Shown: positions 41,482 through 50,493 of the stretch, one piece after another
Layout: the number at the start of each line of letters is the position of its first letter
How positions within the stretch are numbered: the first letter of the stretch is position 1
Assembly: GCA_051883095.1 (NCBI GenBank)
Contig: JBJETB010000092.1
Coordinates: 1-64,000 of the forward strand
Source: SUG1106 sp051883095
Lineage (GTDB): Bacteria > Bacillota > Clostridia > Peptostreptococcales > Anaerovoracaceae
Length of the DNA stretch: 64,000 nucleotides
Direction of reading: 5' to 3'
Position numbers and translations under genes: made by a program
Notes under the pieces: generated by a model
What the model was told of the DNA's origin: nothing
Seen by the model: only the letters and a program-made list of their open reading frames with translations
Databases searched by the model: none

Positions 41482-42038
41482 ATGTAGATTCCCTCCTGTA
41501 TAAGCTTCTTTTTAAGTGCGTTTCTGGTTGTAAACAGGGAGGACTTTACCTTGCTCTGGCTGAAACCGGTTCTGAGGGCGATTTCCTTTATGGAATCGCA
41601 GTAAAAATATCTCATCACAAATATTTTACGTGAGTCTTCGCTGCGGCTTCTGAGAAAATCAGTGATGACACGGGAAATCTCTTTCCCTTCCATATCTCTG
41701 TCGCCTCCGGTCACATCGGGAATGCATTCCTCAAGTTCTGAAAGCAGCAGGGCAAACTCGCCATCCGCCCTCTTTGCAGCATATTTGTACTTGTATTTAT
41801 CCAGGGAAAGGTTTCGTGTTATTACAGCTAAAAAAGCCCCCAGAGCGTCGGGACGCTTTGGGGGTATGGTGTTCCATGCTTTCATGTATGTGTCGTTTAC
41901 ACACTCCTCTGCGTCCATTGAATCCTTCAGAATATTGAAGGAGATTCTGCCCAGATACCGGCCGTACTTGGAACTTGTACAGGCGATGGCATCTTCCTTT
42001 CGCTGAAAATAAAGTTCAACTATTTCTTTGTCCTCCAT
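41478..42038 (-). CDS. ECF-type RNA polymerase sigma factor
   Basis: 186 residues. Sigma region 2 runs through CTSSKYGRYLGRISFNILKD and DAEECVNDTYMKAWNTIPP, including the D-x-E-E-C-V-N-D-T-Y motif typical of the clostridial ECF group. Region 4 is IFVMRYFYCDSIKEIALRTGFSQSKVKSSLFTTRNALKKKL. Its partner membrane protein overlaps downstream. The regulon cannot be told; such pairs often respond to envelope stress or antimicrobial peptides. Confidence 0.9.
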   Translation of the reverse strand: MEDKEIVELYFQRKEDAIACTSSKYGRYLGRISFNILKDSMDAEECVNDTYMKAWNTIPPKRPDALGAFLAVITRNLSLDKYKYKYAAKRADGEFALLLSELEECIPDVTGGDRDMEGKEISRVITDFLRSRSEDSRKIFVMRYFYCDSIKEIALRTGFSQSKVKSSLFTTRNALKKKLIQEGIYI

Positions 42039-42105
42039 AGTTATGCTCCTTTATTACTAACTTTAAAGACGAATCAAAACAAAACAGGTTGCAGGGATAA
42101 TTATT

Positions 42106-42645
42106 TTAATTGTCGCCGTAGAGCTTCACGCCTTCAGTGCCGTCGATTTCCTCCACCTGAACGGCTATCATCTCGCTTCTGGATGTAGGTACGTTTTTGC
42201 CTACATAGTCTGCTCTGATAGGAAGCTCTCTGTGGCCTCTGTCCACCAGAACAGCCAGCTGAATACAGGCGGCTCGTCCGAACCGCGATGATGCGTCCAG
42301 GGCTGCTCTGGCTGTGCGTCCGGTGTATATGACATCATCAACAATCACTACGGTCTTGCCGGTTATATCGAAGGGCACATCGCTGCTGCTGATGACAGGC
42401 TCATCTGACTTTTGATGAAGGTCATCTCTGTAAAGGGTGATGTCAAGTTCGCCTACAGGTACCTGAACACCTTCAATAACCCTTATGTTGTCCGAAAGAA
42501 TCTTTGCCAGGGGTACTCCTCTGCGTCTGATTCCCAGAAGTACCAGATTATCTGCACCCTGGTTGCGTTCAAGAATCTGATGTGACATGCGCTTTAACGC
42601 ACGGCGCATATCCTCAGACGACATGAGGTCTGATTTTAGTTTCAT
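42106..42645 (-). CDS. pyrR: Bifunctional pyr operon regulator / uracil phosphoribosyltransferase
   Basis: RNA-binding attenuation protein that senses UMP and also makes UMP from uracil and PRPP. 179 residues. VVIVDDVIYTGRTARAALD is the PRPP loop, and LGIRRRGVPLA, SRFGRAACIQLAVLVDRGHRELPIRADYVGKNVPTS match PyrR closely. It lies downstream of uraA in one operon controlled by an attenuator that PyrR itself should bind (44042-44129). Confidence 0.96.
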   Translation of the reverse strand: MKLKSDLMSSEDMRRALKRMSHQILERNQGADNLVLLGIRRRGVPLAKILSDNIRVIEGVQVPVGELDITLYRDDLHQKSDEPVISSSDVPFDITGKTVVIVDDVIYTGRTARAALDASSRFGRAACIQLAVLVDRGHRELPIRADYVGKNVPTSRSEMIAVQVEEIDGTEGVKLYGDN

Positions 42646-42670
42646 CTATATACTCCTTTAAATACTCTTT

Positions 42671-43978
42671 TTACAGCTTGTATGTCTGGAATTTGTCATT
42701 GTTTTCGTCAGCGCTTTCCTTGAATTCATATTCATTGCCCGGCAGTACTGCATTTACAATGATGCCTACCAGGGATGCGATAGCAAGACCTGAAAGGGAA
42801 ATGGTAGCTCCGAAGGCGTTGAATGAAATACCGCCGATGGAGTTGAATCCCAGTGCACATACCAGGATGAGAGCTGCTATAATAGTATTTCTGCTTCTGG
42901 TGAAGTCTACTCTGTTCTCTACCACATTTCTTATACCGATGGCAGAAATCATACCGTAAAGGATGAAGGAAATTCCTCCGATAGTGGCTGTAGGGATGCT
43001 TTCTATTATAAATGCAACCTTAGGTACACATGAAAGGATGATTGCAAATACAGCTGCGATTCTCATTACTCTAGGGTCGTAAACCTTGGTCAGAGCCAGT
43101 ACACCGGTGTTTTCACCGTAGGTGGTGTTGGCAGGAGCACCGAAAGCTGCTGCAAGGCAGGTGGCAAGGCCGTCGCCGAGAAGAGTTCTGTGCAGACCCG
43201 GTTTTTCGATATAGTTCTTTCCTGTAGTAGCACCTATAGCTGAGATGTCTCCGATGTGTTCCATCATTGTAGCGAGAGCCAGAGGCATGATGGTAATGAT
43301 TGCACTGATGTCGAACTTCATAATGGTAATAGGCGGGAGACCGAGGATGGCTTCGTCAGCTATTCCTTCGAAACTTACATCGCCCATTATCAGGGCAGCT
43401 ATGTATGAAACGATGATACCGATAAGGATAGGAACTATTTTGGACATTCCCTTTCCCCAGATGTTGAATACAACTACCGTTACCAGGGCTATTATTGCCA
43501 CAGGCCAGTTGGTGGCGCAGTTGCTGATGGCTGTCGGTGCCAGAATAAGACCTATTGAGATGATAATCGGACCTGTTACAACCGGAGGGAAGAATCTCAT
43601 AACCTTCTTTGCTCCGAAGCACTTGATGAGAGCTGACAGAATCAGGTAAACTATTCCTGCACAGAAAACGCCGCCGCATGCGTAAGGAAGCATTTCCGTA
43701 TTAGGAGATCCGTCCTCAAGGAGCGGTGCTACTGCAGCATAGCCTCCGAGGAAAGCGAAGGATGATCCCAGGAAAGCAGGTACCTGTCCCTTTGTCACCA
43801 GATGGAAGAGCAGTGTTCCCAGTCCTGCAAAGAGCAGTGTGGTGGAAATAGGAAGTCCTGTGAGAATAGGCACCAGCACTGTAGCGCCGAACATGGCGAA
43901 GGTGTGCTGAAGTCCGAGGATAATTGTTTTTCCTGCACCGAGGGTGCGTACATCGTAAATTGGTTCGTGATTTTGCAT
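42671..43978 (-). CDS. uraA: Uracil permease (nucleobase:cation symporter-2)
   Basis: Proton-coupled nucleobase importer. Start at 43978 (MQNHEPIYDV) has AGGAGG upstream; the longer in-frame start at 44041 lies in the attenuator terminator. 435 residues, about 14 spans, with the NCS2 motif family features GFGAPANTTYGENTGVLALTKV (residues around 285-305) and the QHTFAMFGATVLVP stretch. PyrR attenuation supports uracil rather than xanthine as substrate. It forms an operon with pyrR. Confidence 0.93.
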   Translation of the reverse strand: MQNHEPIYDVRTLGAGKTIILGLQHTFAMFGATVLVPILTGLPISTTLLFAGLGTLLFHLVTKGQVPAFLGSSFAFLGGYAAVAPLLEDGSPNTEMLPYACGGVFCAGIVYLILSALIKCFGAKKVMRFFPPVVTGPIIISIGLILAPTAISNCATNWPVAIIALVTVVVFNIWGKGMSKIVPILIGIIVSYIAALIMGDVSFEGIADEAILGLPPITIMKFDISAIITIMPLALATMMEHIGDISAIGATTGKNYIEKPGLHRTLLGDGLATCLAAAFGAPANTTYGENTGVLALTKVYDPRVMRIAAVFAIILSCVPKVAFIIESIPTATIGGISFILYGMISAIGIRNVVENRVDFTRSRNTIIAALILVCALGFNSIGGISFNAFGATISLSGLAIASLVGIIVNAVLPGNEYEFKESADENNDKFQTYKL

Positions 43979-44041
43979 TGTCTTGTCCTCCTGATATGAT
44001 TCTGGAAGGAACATCTTGGAGAAATACACGCCGTCAGCCAT

Positions 44042-44129
44042 AAAAAAAGGTCCTGCTTATGGCAAGACCCGGTTATACACGCTGGTTGTTCAGAAGTGTT
44101 ATTTCAATCTTGCCGGTCTCTCTGTACCG
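44042..44129 (-). promoter_or_regulatory. PyrR-type transcription attenuator of uraA-pyrR
   Basis: On the minus strand a hairpin CGGT-ACAGAGAG-ACCG (44129-44114) carries the CAGAGAG loop recognised by PyrR. About 45 nt later a terminator hairpin GGTCTTGC / GCAGGACC with a U7 tail (44070-44042) sits just before uraA. UMP-bound PyrR should stabilise the first hairpin and permit termination. Confidence 0.82.
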
Positions 44130-44156
44130 ATTTAAAGATGTTTTTTCCTGTGTATA

Positions 44157-44185
44157 AATATAAATGACAGGTGGACTTTTGTCAA
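44157..44185 (-). promoter_or_regulatory. Sigma-A promoter of uraA-pyrR
   Basis: On the minus strand TTGACA (44185-44180), 17 nt, TATATT (44162-44157), immediately before the attenuator. Confidence 0.82.
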
Positions 44186-44253
44186 GGGAAATGATAGAAT
44201 TATTGAGTGTAATCAGACAGAAAAAAACTGAACCGATTGAATAGGAGAATAAG

Positions 44254-45258
44254 ATGAAACTGCTTTTGCTTTACTGGGCCATAATGATACTGTTCTATCT
44301 GGTGGCTGCTGTTTTCAGAAAAAAGAGCCTTACTGTACCGGGTGGAATTATAGACGGCGCTTTGAATGCGGTGATTTTTGTCATGGTTTTTATTATGGGG
44401 CTGAGAATGGGAGCCAATGATGAAATAATTGCAAGTCTTGGAACTATCGGAATCCAGGCGGCTGTGATCACTTTTTTTGTTCTGGCAGGGAGCATATTAT
44501 CTGTAACTCTGCTCAGAAAAATTCTTGGCATGAACAGACACGGCATTATTGAGAAAACAGGAAGCAGTATATCTGAAGAAAAAAACTTGATGGCAGGCAT
44601 ACCGGAAGATACGGAGGAGCCGGAGGAAAAGAAAGGAAACGGAAAGATTACCGTTCTGATACTGCTGTGTGTTGCTGCAGGAATGGTGATGGGGTATTTA
44701 TGCGTTCCGCGTATTTTTGACGATACATCGGTATTTCAGGATATGTCCGGTAACTGGATGGTCGTGGGAATCTGCATATTGCTGGGTATCGTAGGTTTTA
44801 ATTTCGGACTTGACGGCAGTGTGATACAGAGCCTTAAAAAAGCAGGCCTGAAGGCAATTCTGTTTCCTTTTGCAGTCATAGCAGGAAGCATCATCGCCGG
44901 GGCGGCCTATGGACTTGTTTCATCTCTGACGGTGAGAGAGGCAGCGGCAATCAGTGCAGGATTCGGATGGTACACCTTTGCACCCGGCATAATATCAGAG
45001 GCAGGCCATGCTGTGGCCGGAGCGGTATCTTTCATGCACAACGTAATCAGAGAGACACTGGGAATAATAATCATTCCGCTGGTTGCTGATAAACTGGGAT
45101 ATGTTGAAGCAGCTGCCGTTCCGGGAATTGCGGCCATGGATGTATGTCTGCCGGTTATAAAAAGATCATGCAATTCAGAGACCGTTGTGTATGCTATATA
45201 TATGGGATTAGTGATGAGTATAGTGGTTCCTGTGCTGGTTCCGCTGTTTATAGGATAA
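44254..45258 (+). CDS. LysO-family lysine exporter
   Basis: 334-residue inner-membrane protein of the LysO (YbjE, DUF340) family, whose E. coli member exports lysine and toxic analogues. Hydrophobic spans cover most of the length except for a charged loop (about 95-125, KKNLMAGIPEDTEEPEEKKGNGK). The conserved C-terminal block GWYTFAPGIISEAGHAVAGAVSFMHNVIRE matches LysO. It starts 10 nt after AGGAG and is followed 15 nt later by a HyuA-like gene. Note that the window also holds a regulator with a lysine-fermentation-enzyme-like sensor. Confidence 0.85.
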   Translation: MKLLLLYWAIMILFYLVAAVFRKKSLTVPGGIIDGALNAVIFVMVFIMGLRMGANDEIIASLGTIGIQAAVITFFVLAGSILSVTLLRKILGMNRHGIIEKTGSSISEEKNLMAGIPEDTEEPEEKKGNGKITVLILLCVAAGMVMGYLCVPRIFDDTSVFQDMSGNWMVVGICILLGIVGFNFGLDGSVIQSLKKAGLKAILFPFAVIAGSIIAGAAYGLVSSLTVREAAAISAGFGWYTFAPGIISEAGHAVAGAVSFMHNVIRETLGIIIIPLVADKLGYVEAAAVPGIAAMDVCLPVIKRSCNSETVVYAIYMGLVMSIVVPVLVPLFIG

Positions 45259-45273
45259 AAACAAGGTGAAAAA

Positions 45274-47271
45274 ATGATAGGAATCGGAATAGATACAGGA
45301 GGCACATGCACAGATGCTGTAGTGTACGATACAGGAGCACATAAGGTTCTTTCATCGGCAAAGACTCTGACAACAAGGCAGGATCTGAAGACAGGAATTT
45401 TAGATGCGCTGAAAAGGCTGGATCCTCATGAAGTGAAGAAAGCTTCTTACATATCCTTATCTACAACCCTTGCCACAAACGCATGTGTGGAGAATAAGGG
45501 CGGCAGAGCGAAGCTCATAATGATAGGAGTCAATCCTAAAGTTGTGGAGCGTATGAAGAACGAGTACGGGCTGCCTCCTGCCCGCGATATATATTTTCTG
45601 CCGGGTGACCCGGCGGCGTCAGAACCTGAACTGAAGATTCCTCCGTGGAAAAAATTTATTGAGGATATAGACGAGTTCAGAAAATATGACAGTGTGGCCA
45701 TAGTACAGATTAACCCTAAATTTAACGGGGGAAGGTATGAGGTCATTGCCGAAAAGATTATAAAAAAATATATCGGCATCAGCTGTGTGAGGGGATACGA
45801 CTTATATCAGGAAATCAACGTTCAGAAAAGAGGAGCTACAGCCCTGCTGAATGCAAGACTTCTGCCTGTAGTGGACAGTTTCCTCAGGGCAATTGAAAGC
45901 TCCCTTGAAGAGATGGGTATAGATCTGCCGCTTATGATAGTAAAAAGTGACGGCAGCCTCATGTCAAAGGAATATGCCAAGAAGAGACCGGTGGAGACGC
46001 TTCTGTGCGGACCTGCAGCAAGTGTCATAGGAGCTATGGAGCTGGCGGAGGATAAAGATGCCCTTATTGTGGATATGGGAGGAACAACCAGCGATATCGC
46101 ATTGATAAAGGACAGAAAGACAGTATCTTCTATCTCAGGCATCAGAATAGGCAGATGGAATACCATGGTAAAGGGAATTTCTATGGATACTTTTGCTCTC
46201 GGAGGAGACAGCGGTGTTAAATACAGAAACGGTGTGATGTATCTGGACCGGCGGCGAATGATTCCTCTGTGCGTGCTGGCATCAGAATATCCTCACATAA
46301 AACACGAACTGAGCAAGCTGCTGTCGAGAAGGCAATGCTTCAGTTATCCCGCTCATGAGTACTTCGTTCTGGCTGAGAAGCCTAAAAATACTTATATCTT
46401 ATCCCAGAAGGAAAAGATGCTTATAGAGCGCCTTGAGGATGGTCCCCTTTCCTATGCGGAGGCGGCAGCTGCGGCAGGAGTCAATCCTTTTGTGTTTAAA
46501 ATGAGACGGCTGGAAGACGAGGGGATCATCATGTCCTCAGGTATTACGCCTACAGATATAATGCATATTTACGGTGACTATAATGAGTATGATAAAGAGG
46601 CATCTGAGCTGGGCGTAAAGTACCTGTCAATGGCTACGGATCTTTCTGAGAAAGAAGTATGCAGCAGAGTGTATGATATGGTAAAAAGCAGACTTTTTTC
46701 CAATCTTGTGCGTATTATGATGAAACATGAGGCCGGAAGAGAACTGACGGAGAATGAAGAGGAAAACCTTTGCGCGCTCACTGAAATGATCTACGATAAA
46801 AAAGGACAAAGCGGAAAATTCATTAATATGGCAGCATCAACATGTTCGACGCTGATAGGCGTAGGCGGACCTACAGGAATATTTTTAGAGGATGTGGCTG
46901 AGCTCTTAGATACCAAGGCTAACGTTCCATGCCATTCCGGTGTTGCCAATGCCATAGGAGCGGCGGCAGGAAATATCAGCTGCGCTGCCAGCGTATATAT
47001 TGAGCCGGATATGAACAGAAAGCTGGGATATGACTATTGCCTTATGGGGCCATACGGTTTTTGCGGATTTAACGATTACGATGAAGCACTTAGGGTAGCT
47101 GAAGAACAGGCCAGAAGGGCTGCCGGCGATAAAGCTGCCGAGCAGGGAGCCATAGGACAGATTTCAGTAAATGTGTCCATAGATGAAGATTACTTCCAGG
47201 TAAATCAGTCCGGAAAGAGTGTATTCGTAAAAACAGAAGTACGGGCGGAAGCCGTTATATCGCTGATATGA
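45274..47271 (+). CDS. Hydantoinase/oxoprolinase family protein (HyuA-like), stand-alone
   Basis: 665 residues. N-terminal hydantoinase A/oxoprolinase ATP-binding signature IGIDTGGTCTDAVVYD, then STTLATNACVENKGG, then the central IVDMGGTTSDIALIKD and ALGGDSG phosphate-binding motifs. A helix-turn-helix-like insertion lies at about 385-430 (SQKEKMLIERLEDGPLSYAEAAAAAGVNPFVFKMRRLEDEG). Classical enzymes need a HyuB partner; none is encoded here, so a stand-alone ATPase acting on a lactam, hydantoin or similar is only inferred. It follows the LysO-like gene as an apparent operon. Confidence 0.82.
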   Translation: MIGIGIDTGGTCTDAVVYDTGAHKVLSSAKTLTTRQDLKTGILDALKRLDPHEVKKASYISLSTTLATNACVENKGGRAKLIMIGVNPKVVERMKNEYGLPPARDIYFLPGDPAASEPELKIPPWKKFIEDIDEFRKYDSVAIVQINPKFNGGRYEVIAEKIIKKYIGISCVRGYDLYQEINVQKRGATALLNARLLPVVDSFLRAIESSLEEMGIDLPLMIVKSDGSLMSKEYAKKRPVETLLCGPAASVIGAMELAEDKDALIVDMGGTTSDIALIKDRKTVSSISGIRIGRWNTMVKGISMDTFALGGDSGVKYRNGVMYLDRRRMIPLCVLASEYPHIKHELSKLLSRRQCFSYPAHEYFVLAEKPKNTYILSQKEKMLIERLEDGPLSYAEAAAAAGVNPFVFKMRRLEDEGIIMSSGITPTDIMHIYGDYNEYDKEASELGVKYLSMATDLSEKEVCSRVYDMVKSRLFSNLVRIMMKHEAGRELTENEEENLCALTEMIYDKKGQSGKFINMAASTCSTLIGVGGPTGIFLEDVAELLDTKANVPCHSGVANAIGAAAGNISCAASVYIEPDMNRKLGYDYCLMGPYGFCGFNDYDEALRVAEEQARRAAGDKAAEQGAIGQISVNVSIDEDYFQVNQSGKSVFVKTEVRAEAVISLI

Positions 47272-47273
47272 AT

Positions 47274-47328
47274 ACAGCCTTCCCGGGTATATTTTGAGGT
47301 AACCTGCGGAAGGCTGTTCTGTTTTTTT
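47274..47328. terminator. Terminator between the HyuA-like gene and the DUF2284 gene
   Basis: ACAGCCTTCC (47274-47283) pairs with GGAAGGCTGT (47308-47317), then TCTGTTTTTTT. Between convergent genes. Confidence 0.8.
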
Positions 47329-47332
47329 ATGA

Positions 47333-47857
47333 TTATTTTTCGATAACTCCGGCGATGAGAAGATAATATTCAGGTATGGATTGTCCGTCGGACCATTGCG
47401 CCTTAAGTCCCAATTCATTTTCTGTCATTTTCAGAGCGAGAAGACCGATGGCCTCAGGCCCGTACCGCATGATTTCAGGATGAATACAGGGCAGACCTGA
47501 CAGTCTCGCACATCTGGTGCATTGCACGCATTCCTGAGCAGCAAGAGCATAGCTTCCCGGAAGAGTTTTCTCTATATCGCGAAGCTGTGAGTCAAATCTT
47601 CTTTTCTCGGCAAAAAGTCTCTGCTGGGCCTCTTCGGCAGTCTGCGTCCCCGAATTGGAAACCCTGTCCACAATGAGATGAAATCTGCTGAACTGCTGCC
47701 AGAAATCCTCAGGGTCAAAATCGAGATCAGGACAGGACCATGTCTGGCCGAAGCCCGGACACTGCCGGCATTTGCTGTAGGTGCAGCTGAAATCGAAATA
47801 TTTATCCATCAGCTCGTCGATGGACAGATATGTTTCAAAATGATCTACTTTATACAA
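47333..47857 (-). CDS. DUF2284 Cys-rich metal-binding protein
   Basis: 174 residues. The cysteine pattern CSKCRQCPGFGQTWSCPD near residue 28 and CVQCTRCARLSGLPCIHPE near residue 115 is that of DUF2284, predicted to bind metal or an iron-sulfur cluster. Function is unknown. It lies 22 nt downstream of another Cys-rich protein (C_GCAxxG_C_C family) in the same direction. Confidence 0.85.
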   Translation of the reverse strand: MYKVDHFETYLSIDELMDKYFDFSCTYSKCRQCPGFGQTWSCPDLDFDPEDFWQQFSRFHLIVDRVSNSGTQTAEEAQQRLFAEKRRFDSQLRDIEKTLPGSYALAAQECVQCTRCARLSGLPCIHPEIMRYGPEAIGLLALKMTENELGLKAQWSDGQSIPEYYLLIAGVIEK

Positions 47858-47878
47858 TTTACGATTCTCCGGATTTTT

Positions 47879-48406
47879 TTATCTTTTTAATTTGCCTTCT
47901 ACAATCATTCTGGCTATGATTTCTGCGCAGAAGGCTACAGCGGTAGCGCAGTGGAAGGTGCCGTTGTGATCCATATATCCCTGGTCTCCTTCAGGTGTTT
48001 TCCAGTCATATACGTCGCCCATGGTATGAACCATGACGTCTTTGCAGAGTATTCCGTCATATTCTTTGCGGAATGTTTCAACTACCTCTCTGATCATTTC
48101 ATGGCATGCTTCGTAGTCACCGCCCAGGTCTGTAATAGGTCTGCCGCAGCAGAGGCTGATTGCCCAAGCAGCCGCATTAAGCGCACCGCAGGTTCCCATG
48201 AGGGAGCAGCCGCATCCTCCGGCTATACCGAAACAGCCCTTAAGCATATCTTCAGTAATTCCAAAATCAGGGAAAGCGGTGTATAAGCCGTTCAGCATAC
48301 TCTGAATGCAGTTGCCGTAGTCTGTTTCAGTCTGGAAGCCGACATCCATGGCTTTCTTGACCAGAGCTTCCTTTTCTTCCTGTGGCAGAATAGTGTAATC
48401 TTTCAT
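47879..48406 (-). CDS. C_GCAxxG_C_C family redox-type protein
   Basis: 175 residues from the start at 48406 (AAAGGAG upstream; the ATG at 48436 lies before that site). Seven or more cysteines include GNCIQSMLNGL, CFGIAGGCGCSLMGTCGAL, CCGRP and C-terminal FHCATAV, which match the C_GCAxxG_C_C family defined by similar motifs in anaerobes. The biochemical role of the family is not established. Likely co-transcribed with the DUF2284 gene. Confidence 0.83.
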   Translation of the reverse strand: MKDYTILPQEEKEALVKKAMDVGFQTETDYGNCIQSMLNGLYTAFPDFGITEDMLKGCFGIAGGCGCSLMGTCGALNAAAWAISLCCGRPITDLGGDYEACHEMIREVVETFRKEYDGILCKDVMVHTMGDVYDWKTPEGDQGYMDHNGTFHCATAVAFCAEIIARMIVEGKLKR

Positions 48407-48450
48407 GACGTTTTCTCCTTTCGGCACCAAGTGCACATCAAACTATAATT

Positions 48451-48479
48451 ATTTTAGCTGAAAACACGGCGAAAAACAA
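48451..48479 (-). promoter_or_regulatory. Sigma-A promoter of the C_GCAxxG_C_C gene
   Basis: On the minus strand TTGTTT (48479-48474), 17 nt, TAAAAT (48456-48451). Confidence 0.55.
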
Positions 48480-48522
48480 GGTAAAGAGGCATGCATGACA
48501 ACTTAGTCAGCAACAGAATGAA

Positions 48523-48551
48523 TTGAAAAGAAAGGTTTTAAGTAGTATCAT
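48523..48551 (+). promoter_or_regulatory. Sigma-A promoter of the CoA-disulfide reductase gene
   Basis: TTGAAA (48523-48528), 17 nt, TATCAT (48546-48551), 43 nt before the start codon. Divergent from the preceding Cys-rich pair. Confidence 0.6.
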
Positions 48552-48593
48552 TGTTATATTCAGAATATCACTGCATACGAGGGAGGAAACCAT

Positions 48594-50294
48594 ATGAAGC
48601 TGGTAGTTGTAGGCGGAGTGGCAGGAGGAGCTTCTGCAGCCGCAAGAGCACGCAGGCTTGATGCCGGTGCTGAGATCGTTATTTTTGAAAGAGGCGAGCA
48701 TGTTTCTTTTTCCAACTGCTCTCTGCCTTATTATCTGGGAGGCGTTGTTGAATCTGATGAAGATCTGATTATGATGTTCCCGGAGGATTTTAAAAACAAT
48801 CATGATATTGATGTATATACGAGACATGAAGTTATCGCTATAAACAGGGAACGCAAGACAGTTACGGTTAAAGACCTTAATACAGGCGAAATATATGAGG
48901 AGACCTACGACAAGCTGGTGCTTTCTCCGGGAGCCCGTCCCGTAATGCCGAAGAACATAAAGGGTATCGACGGCTCCAATGTGTTCACCATAAGAAATGT
49001 TACAGATATAAGTCGTCTTAAGGCGACTTTGGATGCAGCCGGTATGAATGACGTTGTCGTAGTAGGGGGAGGGTTTATCGGAATAGAAACCGCCGAGAAC
49101 CTTAAGAAGGCAGGCAAGAATGTGACTGTCATCGAAGGAACCAACCAGATAATGGCACCTTATGATTACGATATGGTTCAGACGCTTCACAAGGAACTGG
49201 ACGACAACGGCATAAGACTCTGCCTTGAATCCACGGTTACAGCCATAGAAGAAGGTAAAGTGACGGCGGTAAAGAATGGCGAAGAGTTCAGTGTAGATGC
49301 TGATGCTGTTGTGATGGCTATCGGAGTTGCACCGGAGACAGGGCTGGCTGAAGCTGCAGGCCTTGAAATCGGACAGACTCGCGGAATCAAGGTAAACCAC
49401 AACTATCAGACAAATGATCCGGACATTTATGCTGTAGGTGACGCTATTGAGTCTTTCAACTCGCTGACACATAAGCCGGGAAGAATTGCGCTGGCAGGTC
49501 CCGCACAGAGACAGGCCAGAGCAGCGGCAGATCATATATACGGAAAGCAGAACAAGGCTAACGGATTTATCGGTTCATCCTGTATTAAGATCTTCGGGCT
49601 CAATGCAGCATGTACAGGCCTCAATGAAAAAACAGCGAAAGAGCTGGGATTATCATTTGATTCCGTACTTATATTCCCGTCTGACAAGGTGGGTATTATG
49701 CCTGATGCCAACTATATGCAGTTCAAACTCATATTTGAAGTGCCTACAGGAAGAATCCTGGGAGCACAGGCCATCGGAACAGGTGAGACCGATAAGAGAA
49801 TTGACGTGATTGCAGCCATGATTACCATGGGTGCTGATCTGGAAGATCTGAAAGAGCTGGAGCTGTGCTATGCACCGCCGTTCTCTACGGCCAAGGACGT
49901 TGTAAATATGGCTGCACTCGTAGGCCTTAATATACTGTATGGCAGATACAAACAGGTACACGTTGACAAGGTACGTGAACTGGCGGAAAGCGGAGCATAC
50001 ATAATCGACGTCAGAAGTCCGGGCGAATTCAAGTCGGGACACCTGAAATGTGCTCACAATATTCCTCTCGGACAGCTTCGTCAGAGGCTTGATGAGGTTC
50101 CCCGTGATATTCCTGTATACCTGCATTGCAGATCGAGTCAGAGGTCTTACTATGCGACTTGCTGTCTGCAGGGACACGGATTCACCAACATTGTAAATAT
50201 CAGCGGCTCATTCCTGGGTATAAGTCTGTATGAATATTTTAACGACAAGACAGAAGGAAGAGAACCGATAGTGACCGAATACAATTTTGATTAA
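48594..50294 (+). CDS. CoA-disulfide reductase with C-terminal rhodanese domain
   Basis: FAD-dependent pyridine nucleotide-disulfide oxidoreductase of the CoADR/NADH oxidase group, 566 residues. FAD motif VVGGVAGGASAAARARR at the N terminus; redox Cys42 in FSNCSLPYYLGG; NAD motif VVVGGGFIGIETAENL; IYAVGDAI for FAD. The last roughly 100 residues are a rhodanese domain with active Cys512 in LHCRSSQRS. CoADR-rhodanese enzymes reduce CoA persulfide or polysulfide, so a sulfur/thiol redox role is likely. GGGAGG precedes the ATG. Confidence 0.92.
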   Translation: MKLVVVGGVAGGASAAARARRLDAGAEIVIFERGEHVSFSNCSLPYYLGGVVESDEDLIMMFPEDFKNNHDIDVYTRHEVIAINRERKTVTVKDLNTGEIYEETYDKLVLSPGARPVMPKNIKGIDGSNVFTIRNVTDISRLKATLDAAGMNDVVVVGGGFIGIETAENLKKAGKNVTVIEGTNQIMAPYDYDMVQTLHKELDDNGIRLCLESTVTAIEEGKVTAVKNGEEFSVDADAVVMAIGVAPETGLAEAAGLEIGQTRGIKVNHNYQTNDPDIYAVGDAIESFNSLTHKPGRIALAGPAQRQARAAADHIYGKQNKANGFIGSSCIKIFGLNAACTGLNEKTAKELGLSFDSVLIFPSDKVGIMPDANYMQFKLIFEVPTGRILGAQAIGTGETDKRIDVIAAMITMGADLEDLKELELCYAPPFSTAKDVVNMAALVGLNILYGRYKQVHVDKVRELAESGAYIIDVRSPGEFKSGHLKCAHNIPLGQLRQRLDEVPRDIPVYLHCRSSQRSYYATCCLQGHGFTNIVNISGSFLGISLYEYFNDKTEGREPIVTEYNFD

Positions 50295-50394
50295 ATATAC
50301 AAAAAATAAAGCATTTACAAAATAACATAAAAATAATACCATAAATTGTGATGGTTTTGTGGCAAAATAAAAACAACATTGGTAGCATCTTGTC

Positions 50395-50414
50395 GAAACC
50401 TGTCGAAGGGTTTC
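50395..50414 (+). repeat. Inverted repeat GAAACC-N8-GGTTTC upstream of the 50.5-kb carrier
   Basis: GAAACC (50395-50400) and GGTTTC (50409-50414) with TGTC and GACA extending outward. It lies 80 nt before the start codon and may be an operator or leader hairpin. I see no sigma-54 promoter here. Confidence 0.4.
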
Positions 50415-50493
50415 AGACAGTGTTATATTTATGCGCATACCAATGCGTGGCTAGAACTTATTTCTTTTTATTGAACAATTTAGGAGGTTTATC

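Noticed and set aside
50428..50470. TGGCTAGAACTTATTT as a sigma-54 promoter for the 50.5-kb carrier
   Set aside because: The -12 box lacks the essential GC (TATTT instead of TTGCW).
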